Positions 46,100-56,600 of a DNA stretch of 64,000 nucleotides are shown piece after piece. Numbering within the stretch: the first letter of the stretch is position 1; each line of letters starts with the position of its first letter. Below the pieces are notes generated by a model. It was not told the origin of the DNA. It made no database searches and saw nothing but the letters and a program-made list of their open reading frames with translations. Origin of the DNA: Plasmodium relictum. Taxonomy: Eukaryota > Apicomplexa > Aconoidasida > Haemosporida > Plasmodiidae. Both the position numbers and the translations under genes were made by a program. The stretch covers positions 2,046,001 through 2,110,000 of the forward strand of contig NC_041692.1 of the NCBI RefSeq assembly GCF_900005765.1, in the 5' to 3' direction.

Positions 46100-48054
46100 A
46101 AAAGAAATAATTTAGAAATATTTTTTGTTATCTTGTAAATTAAATATATTTTAATATTTTTTTTTTCAAGTATGCTATAATTACTGTATTAAAACCTTTT
46201 TTATGTATTTCAAAGTAAAATAATCGAAAATGTATTTTTTATGTTATATTAAAACTTTCCTTTTTTTTTAGTATTTACTTATTCATTAATAAAGAAGCAT
46301 TTGCTCATAAGCATATAGGAAAATATATATATATATATATATTTCCTTATTTGACATAAAAACTACAATTAATAGATTACATATAATATTTTTTAATTTT
46401 TTTTTTTTTTATTTGTAGTAAGTGATTTATTTTATATTTTTGTTATTTATTTCGCATATTTGAAATTTTTTTTTGTAAATATAAAATTTAGAAAATATTA
46501 TTTTATCATAAGAACTTAAAATTATACTTTTAAAAATGCAACAATTCTTCACGAAAAGAAAAAATGAAAAAATATATATTTTAAATTAGGAAAAGAGAAT
46601 TTTAAATAATATGAATTTTCAGAGACTATAGAGTTAATAATATTAAAAAAAAAGAAAAAGAAAGCATAATAATAAAAGAGTGAATTACAAACGAAGAGAA
46701 AAAAAAAAATTATAGATATAGAAATAAAAATAAAAATTTAAGCATATTATATTATTCTAAAAAGTGAATCATTTTTTGAAAAAAAAAATAATAATACTAA
46801 ATTTTTCATTTCTGTTTTCTAAAGGTAAATTTAAAAATATTTTAATAGAAAGTTTGCATTTTTATAAAGTATATTTTGGAACAAAAATGAAGTATATACA
46901 TTTTTTTTTTATTTTCTTAGGATATTTATTTTTATGAAATATATGTAAGTTATAGAAGAATATCTTAATAATGAAGATAATATAGACAAGCATCGTGGCA
47001 AAATGCACAATTCAGATATTTACGAAATAAGAAATCATTTTGTCTTTGTTGCAAAAAAAAAAAAAAATAAATAACTCCTTTTTTTTAAGAAAAAAAGTTA
47101 TATGGATATACGCATTAATGATATTTATTATAATAAAAATGTAATAAATTAAATAATTGAAAAATTAATAAATTAAAATATAAGAATATACTACGAATAT
47201 ATATAAATTATGGAATACAAATAATAAAGAAATTGTATAGACTGCTGATTTATATCTACTATGTGTAACATTATTATTTGAATAATTCTATATATATTTA
47301 TTATATAGTTGAGGTATATAACTAATTGATATATGAATTTAAATGTAGTTAAAAGAAAACGCTTTTTAAATAAAAGAAAAACCTTTTTATATTTAGAATT
47401 CATAAAAAATAAATATAGAAAAGAACACAATTCTATTATGAATATAATAATAATAATAATTATTACAACACATGTATATATAAAACGATTTGGAATTACT
47501 ATGTAAAAATAAAAAAAAAAAATGAAATATTTTCAAGAATATATCTTGTAATCAAGATATAAAAATAATACAAAAATATATATATATATATTCACTTGTT
47601 TTAATTCTAGAGTAACAATTATTATATATAAAAAAAATATCATTTTAATAAAATATAAGAATATTTTTAGGGAATAAAATATATTTTTTTAGTAAAATAA
47701 TAAGAAATTAAATATACGTATAAAAAGCTGATTGTCTATATTTCTTATTTCAAGTAATTTAATATATTTTATTGAGAAAAAAGAACAAATTGTAATTTTC
47801 ATTGTAAATTTGAAATAATTTATATCCATATTTTAATTAATAATTTATATTATGTATAACTAGAATTTTTATTTGCAATATCATTTACATTATTTTATTT
47901 ATATTAAAAAAGTTTGAATACACAATTTTTTTTTTTTTTTGTGTATATTAATAATCACAATATATATATGCGCAATAAAAAAAGTAAAAAAAAATTTTAG
48001 CATTTTATTAAAAATGTAAAAGCATAGAATGAACATTTAATTTTAAATTTTTTT
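46100..48054. other. Long convergent intergenic region with a coding-like patch
   Basis: About 1.95 kb between the COPI-associated gene and CacyBP. Mostly plain A/T, but about 46945-47075 is distinctly richer in G/C and codon-like (see findings). A 79-codon minus-strand frame at 47191-47430 is Tyr/Ile/Phe-rich and unconvincing. Confidence 0.5.
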
Positions 48055-48738
48055 TTAAAAATTTGGAACAGAGAAATCTGTTTTTTTTTCGTTAGCTTCG
48101 CACCAAGCTTTGGCTATAGTTCTCTTCATTTCACTATCTCCTTCTTGATATAACTGTTTCATCATATTCATAAGCATAGCTGAAGGTTCAGTTTGCTCAT
48201 CAATTTTTGGTGCTTTAATTTTAGACATAGGAGATTCTTTGAAATGTAAATTATCCCAATATTTATTATCTTGTTTGATTAAGTTTACATGTACTGAATC
48301 CTTTTTAACTTTAATAGAGCATTTTTTTGGTAATATTTTTTCATGTAATTTTTTAACACAGAAACGATAATTTTTTTTATCTACATTATGCATTTTTATT
48401 TCAAAAGATCTTTCATCAAATTCGGTATAAATTTTTTCCTTTTCAATATTATGTACATTTTTAACAGTTAAGAAAATAGTGACTTTATTTCCTTCTTGAT
48501 TCCAAGCAAAAGATTGAACAGAATTATAAGAAATGTTGCTATCATCTAACGGCAAGTTTACATCATTTATTTTATTTGGGGTTTGACTTTGTTCCGTTTT
48601 TAATTTTATTATTTCAGCATTAATATTTTCTATGCATTGATTTATTTTTCTTTTTACGTTTTCTCTTGTCGTCAGAGATAAAAATTTATTTAATTCGGAT
48701 ATGTCATCATTTAAATCATTAATTTTCTCTGAATCCAT
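48055..48738 (-). CDS. CACYBP: Calcyclin-binding protein (CacyBP/SIP), CS and SGS domains
   Basis: An unspliced 227-residue protein, the same length as human CacyBP/SIP. Residues 10-50 form the helical dimerisation hairpin (DISELNKFLSLTTRENVKRK). A CS (p23-like) beta-sandwich runs from about 75 to 165, with SFAWNQEGNKVTIFLTVKNV, FDERSFEIKMHNV and CSIKVKKDSVHVNLIK. The C-terminal SGS region has MNMMKQLYQEGDSEMKRTIA and KAWCEANEKK, close to the human sequence. In animals it bridges SIAH-type E3 ligases with Skp1 and binds S100 proteins; those partners are not evident in Plasmodium, so an Hsp90/SGT1-like co-chaperone or ligase-adaptor role is inferred. Confidence 0.93.
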   Translation of the reverse strand: MDSEKINDLNDDISELNKFLSLTTRENVKRKINQCIENINAEIIKLKTEQSQTPNKINDVNLPLDDSNISYNSVQSFAWNQEGNKVTIFLTVKNVHNIEKEKIYTEFDERSFEIKMHNVDKKNYRFCVKKLHEKILPKKCSIKVKKDSVHVNLIKQDNKYWDNLHFKESPMSKIKAPKIDEQTEPSAMLMNMMKQLYQEGDSEMKRTIAKAWCEANEKKTDFSVPNF

Positions 48739-50507
48739 ATTGTATTATATATTTGTAAATTTTTCAAAGAAGAATAAGTGAAAATTTTACTTTTTTTTTT
48801 TTTTTAATTTTGTAATTTTTACACTATTTAACATATATTTGCTTTTAAAATGTTATAGAATAAATTATAAAGTTATTTTTTATTTGGCAAAAAGTAAAAT
48901 ATTTAATAAAAAAAGTTAAAAATCCTGTTAAAAAAAATTAAAATTTTGAATTCAAATTATTTTTTACTTATTCTTTTTTATTTATTTATTTTTATAATAC
49001 ATACAAATAAAATTGCTGAATTTTATCACAATCATTTACGCATACATTTCTATAACATTTATATATATAAAAGAAAAATTTGATTTTTGCAAAATTTTTT
49101 TTTAGAAAATAAAAAATAATCATTAATTTGTATTTTTATATATATCTATTTTTTTTTTTCTTATATAAATTTAAATATCAAAATAAATAAATAAATATAT
49201 ATATATATATATGTATATATATATGTTGAAGAATAAAAAAATATATTTAAAATAAATGAAAACAGTTTATTTTAATTATATATTTAACAAATTATATTTT
49301 GAGAATTTTCCTTTTTCAATATCACATTTTGATTAATATTAAAAGATATTATATAAAAAAAAAAAAAATGAATAAATAAATAAAACTTAAAATTAGTTAT
49401 ATTTTTAATTATATAGGTAATTATTCATTATTAAAATATCATATTTAATTAACATTTTACTATAACATAAAAAATATTTGATTTTTAAAAAGGAAAAAAA
49501 AAAAATTATGATTCTTTTACATTATATCGTATTTGACAATATTGATCGTTTATAGAATATATTTTCCTTTTTTTAAATATATATATATAAAATTATAAGA
49601 AAAATACCTCTATATATATTTAGAGAATATTTTTGATTAATCATAAGAAAAATCGAGCACATGAAATGTTTTAAATAAAATGAAAGAAATAGAGATTAAA
49701 CAATTTACCTAATAATTAGTTTTTTTATGATAATGTTATCAACAATTTAAATAAGAAAAAAAAAAAATTACAAGTATTGAAGTACATCTTACAATAAGAA
49801 AAGGTAAAACATATTTATTTATATTACAAAATGAAATTTTTTTTTAAAGAAATAAAGAAATGAAAAGTCCTTAATTTGATAGAAAATCACAAAAAAAAAA
49901 AAAAAAATAAAAAAAAATAAAATAATAAATAAAAGGATATATAAATCATATCTAATAGTCTTTAATATCTAATACTCAATATACATAAAATTTTCATATT
50001 TTTCCGATACACTTAAAAAAAAAAAATCATATAAAAAATCATAATAAAAAAACTAATTAAAATTAGGATATTGAAAAAGAAATATTATGCAAAAAAAAAA
50101 AAAAAAAAAACAACCAAATAAGTAACATAACATTTTTGAATAATAACAATTTAACGTATAAAGATTAAATGAATGCTTCTGCATAACAAAAGATTAGGGA
50201 GTTTTAATTTAATAAGGAAATTTATATAAAATAAATAGACAAAAAAAAAAAAAATGAAATAATCTTATATAATAAAAATATACTGAATTATTAATTTTTC
50301 TTTAAATAATAATTTTTTTGATTATCTTCATCCTGATTTATTATTAATTAAATCAAATATATTCATTTTAATTTAAAATAATGAAAATAAATAAAAAATA
50401 ATAAAATTGTTTTAAATTTATGAATTTATTAAGAATCATTATTTATTTTTTTTTTTTTTACATATTTTTATTATGCATTTCGTAAGAATATATATATTCA
50501 TTTATTG
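48739..50507. other. Long intergenic region
   Basis: About 1.8 kb between two minus-strand genes: the promoter of CacyBP and the 3' flank of the twinfilin-like gene. Repeated poly-A and short TA tracts (about 49197-49212). No coding-like patch seen. Confidence 0.5.
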
Positions 50508-52636
50508 TTAATGAGTTTGAGTATAATATTTACTGGAGATATTTTTTTTTTTTTTTTTTTCCTTCTTGTTATTTCTTTCATTTTTCTTATCTTTATCTTC
50601 ATTCTTATTGTGTTCTATTTTTTTATCTTTTTCTTTATTTTTATCATTATTATCTTCTTTTTCTAACTTTTTTGAGATTTCTAGTTTTTTTATATCCTTA
50701 AATGAAATGGCTTTTACAAATAAATTACTACTTTTTATTTTGTCTAAGTTAAGCGATTTATATTTATTCAGAGAAAACGGTTTTTTCATTTCAAATGATA
50801 GTGATGCTATTTTATTTAAAGTTAAAGATTTGCTCATTAGCAACTTTGGGATTTTGCTATTTTGATAAGCTTTTAATGATTTTGTTTTTTCTATTTTATC
50901 ACTTGATTTTTTTTTTTCAGCTGTTGTCATTTTTTTTTTTTTTAAGTTTAGAGATTTTTTTTTGTCAGTAGACAATTTAGAACTAGGCAATTTTAATAGT
51001 TTTCCTTTTTCAAGTGGAACTGATTTAACTTTATCAGTAGAAATTATTTTTTTTTTTTTTAAACTCAATGATTTTTTTATGTTAAACTTTATAATATCTT
51101 TTTTATCTAAAGATAATTTTTTTTTTTCCACTGAAGCCTTGTCCTTTAATGAATTACTAGTGCTACTTCTTTTAAATGTTAGCATATTTCCTTTTGAGCT
51201 TAAATATTTTTTTTTTAATGATTTACTTTTAGGTAAATAATTTTTTTTATCTAAAATTTCATTTTTTAATATATTTGATTCATCACCCGAAGTCATATCT
51301 GCTATATTATTAGTTTGTTCAAAAATGATGGTTTCCTTTTTTTTTATCTCCTTTACTGGTAGCTTATTTTCCAATGAATCTACTTTTTTTTTTATATCCG
51401 AATTTATAAAATCAATTAAATATTTAACTTTATTTATTTCAACACTCAAGAATATATTTATATTTTGTTTTTTTAAAAATTCTATTACTTGAGGTTTAAA
51501 GAAAGAGTATAAAAATTTCTCTTTGTTAGAACAATTTTCATCACAGAAAAAGAAAAAGGTATAAGTTTCAAAAATTTTATAAACAATATAAAATATATTT
51601 CTTTGTGTAATTTCTTGTACTACTTCAATATTAGTTATTTTTAAGTGACAGCTATTTATTGTATAATTATTCATATCTATAGTAAATAAATTCAAACTCA
51701 TGTTATTTTCTTCTGTAAGTAATTTTATATTATTTACTAACTCATTTGTTTCATTAAAAGTATTACAATTTCTAAGTTCAATATTCATAAAGTAAAATTC
51801 ATGTAAGTAACTTTTTATGTATGAATGATGAAAATCCCTTTTATTTATTTGGTCTTTTTCTATTTCTATAAATTTATTACTAATAGTGTTAATGTTATTA
51901 TTAACACATTCTTCTAACTCAACAAAGTTTTTTATTTCAAATAAAGGAACATCGCAGTCATTTATAATGTCTAAAATATTATTTTTTAAATTATGATAAA
52001 TGAGTTTATTTAAGTTACATATTATATTATATTTTATTTCTTTTTCAAAAATTTTTATATAACAATTTTTTTTCCTTAATTTATCTCCTCTTCTTTTTAA
52101 TTCTTCTATAACATTTTTTTCAGGTATCCAGAATAATAAAATCCATTTGCATTTTGGTGTAAAATTATTAATATTGCATAAAATAAAACACAATTTATCG
52201 TTTAGTAAACTTTTTAAATTTTCTAAATCATCTTTTAAATTCCCTGTTTGTATTGAATATCCTCCTAATACAAACTGAACTATTAAAAAAAAAAAATAAG
52301 CAAAATGAAAGAAAATAAATGAATAAAAGGAATAAGATAAAGAAAAAAAATTAAAAGACATATAATGATAAAATTACAAAAAATTATATAATATTATATA
52401 TATATATTAAAAATTGAATTATAAAAAAAATTATAACCATAACTTATAAAATTTGACAAGTGTAATAATTAGATATTTTTTTGTAGTTTTTCTTTTAGTT
52501 TTTTTTTTTTATATGTATTGTTTATTTATATGTTACATTCACTGTTTAAAGAAATAATCAGACACCTTTTGTTATTTTTTTGATTGTTACATAAAGTTAT
52601 TTCTTTTTTTATAGAGGGGCTAATGCTTCTTCTCAT
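50508..52636 (-). CDS. Twinfilin-like protein: two ADF-H domains and a Lys/Ser-rich tail, two exons
   Basis: Exons 52636-52537 and 52279-50508 (phase 1, donor GTAACA, acceptor TTAATAG) give 623 residues. Domain 1 (about residues 4-130) joins across the intron: SISPSIKKEITL..CLIISLNSE then FQFVLGGYSIQTGNLKDDLE, CFILCNINNF and CKWILLFWIPEKN. These follow twinfilin's 'LVLG', 'PCYLLYRLD' and 'WLFLAWSPDNS' order. Domain 2 (about 180-312) has NIFYIVYKIFETYTFFFF and KEKFLYSFFKPQVIEFL, parallel to twinfilin's 'YHFFLYKH...FIYSMP...KERMLYSSCKSRLL'. Twinfilins sequester ADP-actin monomers and cap barbed ends. After about residue 331 comes a ~290-residue tail of KSLSLKKKK-type repeats and Lys/Glu/Asp, not seen in animal twinfilins. 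An ATG at 52361 opening the second-exon frame would encode intron-derived Phe/Tyr-rich residues and is rejected. Confidence 0.75.
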
Positions 52637-53670
52637 TTTTTTTTTTTTATTAAAAAAGAAATATATTCATAAAAATATATAAAAACATTTCAATTTTTTT
52701 TTTTTTTTCCCTCTTGATTTCTTTTCCTTTTTTTTTTTAAATTTAAGATGAATATTTTTTATTTAAATATTTTCTGATACAAACATAAAAAATGCTTCTA
52801 AGCTTAAAATTTTTTTTCTTTAATTTTTTATTTTCATAATAAAGTTTGTAAAGAAAAATAAAATAGAATAAAGTAAAAGTTTAGTTAACAATTAAAGGAA
52901 AATTTGGGTTAGCAAATGTGTAACCAATTTATATAGAAAAAAAATTACCTCAAAAAAAAAAAAAAATTGAAAAAAATTTAAACATTTACATTTTAAAGCT
53001 TTTAAAAGTAAAATAAATACGCTAATCATTTTATAGCGTTAAAAAAAAAAAAAAAAAAATTAAGTGTATTGAAACATCATTTAAAAAATATAAAGTTTGA
53101 ACTTTAAAGTTTATTCTGATAGTTCTATTAATAATAAAATTAATGACTAAAAGCAAGTATTTTATTTTTAAAAATATATATTTTAATTTTTTTTTTAGGC
53201 ATAATAAAAATAAACAGTTATTATTATAAAAAAATTTTATTTAATTATTTTATTTTATTTTTTTTTTTTGTATCTATTCTAATCTTCACATATTATAAAT
53301 ATACTCTATTATTTAAATAGGATTAAAAATTCATTAAATATTAGAAAGAAAAAAAAGAAAAAATTCAACTATAGTATTTGAATAGCTTAAAATTTACTTT
53401 TTTTTTTTTTTAAATATTTAAAAAAATTTTTAGGTCATTAATACAGATAATTTTTTATATGGAATATTTCTAAGATTTTTTTTTATTATTTTTTTTTTTT
53501 ATTTTAAATTTGAAATTTTTTAAATATTGACCTTTTTTTAAAGTTCAATTCAAAATTTATATAAAAGCTAAAATATTATTATATTCCTTAAATTATAAAA
53601 TATAAAATTAAGAAAAAAAAAAATGAAAATAAAATTTTTTAAATTATAGAATTGTTTTAAAAAGTAAAAA
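52637..53670. other. Divergent intergenic region (twinfilin-like / CWC22)
   Basis: About 1 kb between divergent start codons, presumably holding both promoters. Poly-A/T rich; a small G/C-richer patch at about 52890-52935 lies near the middle. No assignable motif. Confidence 0.45.
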
Positions 53671-56600
53671 ATGAGCCATAGGAGAAATGAACGCAAATAT
53701 AAAGAAAAAGTTTATCAGAAAAATCAAAGAATAAGAAGGAAATATTCGTCTTCGTCTGATAATGAAGATGAAAGAAGAGCAAAAAAAATGTATTTATCTT
53801 CATCTGAAGATAATAAAAGAATAAAAAAAGGATACCCTTCTTCTTATAACGATAAAAAGAAGAAAAAATATTTATCTTCTGATGATAATTATAGTAATCC
53901 TAGTAGCAGTGAAAATGATGATCTGAAAAAGCAAAAAGTACAAAAAAATAATCTAAAGAGCTCTTCACATTCAGGAAGTAATATAAATAAAAAGAGAACA
54001 AAGAATATTAAGAATGACAAAGAAATAATGCATGGAAAATATAAAAATGATATCGAAAAAAAAAAAAAAATTGAAAACAAGAAGGATAGAAATGTTTTTA
54101 TTGATGATTCTAAAGATAGATTTGATTTAGTATATAAAGATAACAATAACGAAAAAAAAGAATTCATAAGTTTAGAATTAAATAAGAGTGATAAAAACGA
54201 TGCAGAGTATAAAGAAGTGATTAATTCCAAGGATACAAAGATAAATGAAAAAGTTTTAAATGAAAGAACAGAAGAAAAACATAAATATAGTCAAGAATAT
54301 ATAAAAAAAGTAGAAAACGATAAAAAGAACGATTACGTAGATGAAGAAAAAAAAATATTAAAAAAAAATAATACTGGTGAAAAAGAAAGAGAGAAGAATA
54401 TTGATGAAGAAAAAATTAAGGATGCAGAAAGTGGAGAGAAAAAACAAATCGAAAAGAGAAGAAATTTAATAGTAGGAAAAAAGAGAGATAATAAAAGCAT
54501 TGTAGAGAAAGATTTAGAAAAAAGTAACAAAAAAGAAGGACACAAAACGAGAGAGAAAAGAAAGAGTGAAGAGATGTATATGCAAAAATTGATAAAAAAA
54601 AAAAACGAAGAAGAAGAAAATGATAGAGAGAAATATAAAGAGAACAATAGAAAGATAGATATTGAAAAAGAAAAAGAAGAGGAAAAAAAAAAAAAAAAAA
54701 GAGAAAAATATATTGAGAGAGAATATGAAAAATGTGATAAAGAGAAAAAATTATGCATTAATGATATTGAAAAACATAAAAAGTATTCGAGTTCTAGTAA
54801 TAAGTATAAAGAAAAAAAAGAAATTGACAAAATTATAAGAAATGAAAATAAAAATACAAGCAATTATGAAAATGAAATGGAAAAAGACCAACAAATTAAA
54901 AATGAAGAAAAAAAGTATACAAGTGAGTGTGATAAAGTAATTATTAATACGACTGAGAAAAAGAGAAAGAGATATGATAGTAGTAATGATAAAAAAAAAA
55001 ATTATATACACAAATCAAATAAGAGTTCAGAAGATGATATAAAAAGTAGAAAGGGAGAAATAAATAGTAAGTCTAAATATTCAAAAGAAGATACTCTAAA
55101 AAAAAAGAAATATAAGAACATAAAGGATGATAGAAAAAGTATGAAAAATAAAAGTAGGGAAAGAAATGATAGTAAAAAAAACTATAAGGATAAAGAAAAA
55201 AATATTTTATACATGAAAATGAATAAAGAAAATGTTGGATCTAGTAGTGAATATTCAAATAGTAAAAAAAAAGAAAAATTATCATACATTAAAAAAGAAG
55301 TTATGTCGTCTTCATCATATGATTTAAGTGAAATTTGTATTGAAAGAAAAAGAACAAATAAAACAGATAAAAAAATGAATACCAATGAAGAAAAGGAAAA
55401 AAAGAGATATAAAACAAATTACAGAAACAAAAGAAGTTTAAGTTACGAAAAAAGAAGTGTTCATATTAGAAATAGTATTAGTAGTAGAAGTATTAGCAGC
55501 AGTAGTAATAGTAGTGTAAGTAATAAAAGTAGTTATGATAATAGTAGCAATGTATGTAAAACTGTTAGTAGTAGTAAAAGAAGTAGTAACAATAGTAGGA
55601 GTAGTAGTAGCAGTGCTAGTAGTAGTAGTAGTAATAGTAATAGTAGTAGTAGTAGTAGAAGTAGTAGTAGAAGAAATAGTAATAGTAGTAGTAGAAGTAA
55701 TAGTAGAAGAAGTAGTAATAGTAATAGTAGTAGTAGAAGTAATAGTAGAAGAAGTAGTAATAGTAATAGTAGTAGTAGAAATAATAGTAGAAGAAGTAGT
55801 AATAGTAATAGTAGTAGTAGAAGTAATAGTAGAAGAAGTAGTAATAGTAATAGTAGTAGTAGAAGTAATGATAAAATAAACTATGATATGAGTGAAACTT
55901 CTTATAGTAGTGATAGAAAAATAAAAAAAAATAAAAAAAGAAAACTTATGAATAAAGTAAATAAAAGAAGTAGTGGAAAAAGTAACAGTAGTAATAGAAT
56001 AGAAAGTAATGATAGTTGTGACATAAAAAAAAAAAAAAATAATAAGGAAAAGAAATATGAGGAAAAAGAATATAATCCATTTGAAGAAGATGAAAATGGA
56101 AATTTAGAAATTAATGAGGATCTAATTGAATATGCAAAAAAAAAAATTGCAAATGTTACTACCGAAGATATAGGAAAATCAGGAGGAGTATATATACCAC
56201 CTTTTAAATTAGAAAGATTAAAAAATGAAGTTACAGATAAAAAAAGCATTTTATATCAAAAACAAGAATGGATGAAATTAAAAAAAAAAATTAATAACAT
56301 TGTTAACAAAGTAAATGTTGATAACATTAGTGAAATATGTTATGAATTATTTGAATGCAATTTAATAAGAGGAAAAGGAATATTTAGTCGTGCATTAATA
56401 CATGCTCAATTGAGCTCTCCTGCTTTTACTAATGTATTTGCATGTCTTCTGTCAATAGTTAATTCAAAATTTCCTAACATTGGTTTGTTAACTATACAGA
56501 GAGTTATATTACATTTCCGTAGAGCATATAAAAGAGGAGATAAAATTTTATGTTTCAATACAGTTAAATTTATTGCTCATATGATAAATCAAAGAATATT

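Noticed and set aside
47191-47430. 79-codon minus-strand ORF
   Set aside because: Composition is Ile/Tyr/Phe/Leu typical of A/T-rich non-coding DNA, with no domain pattern or clear splice partners.
52280-52361. N-terminus of the twinfilin-like protein at 52361
   Set aside because: The Phe/Tyr-rich start is the poly-pyrimidine end of an intron; the exon 52636-52537 restores the conserved ADF-H start in phase.
55535-55879. Val/Ile-rich + strand frame inside CWC22
   Set aside because: A frame-shifted reading of AGT/AGA repeats; the CWC22 frame is continuous and has conserved domains.
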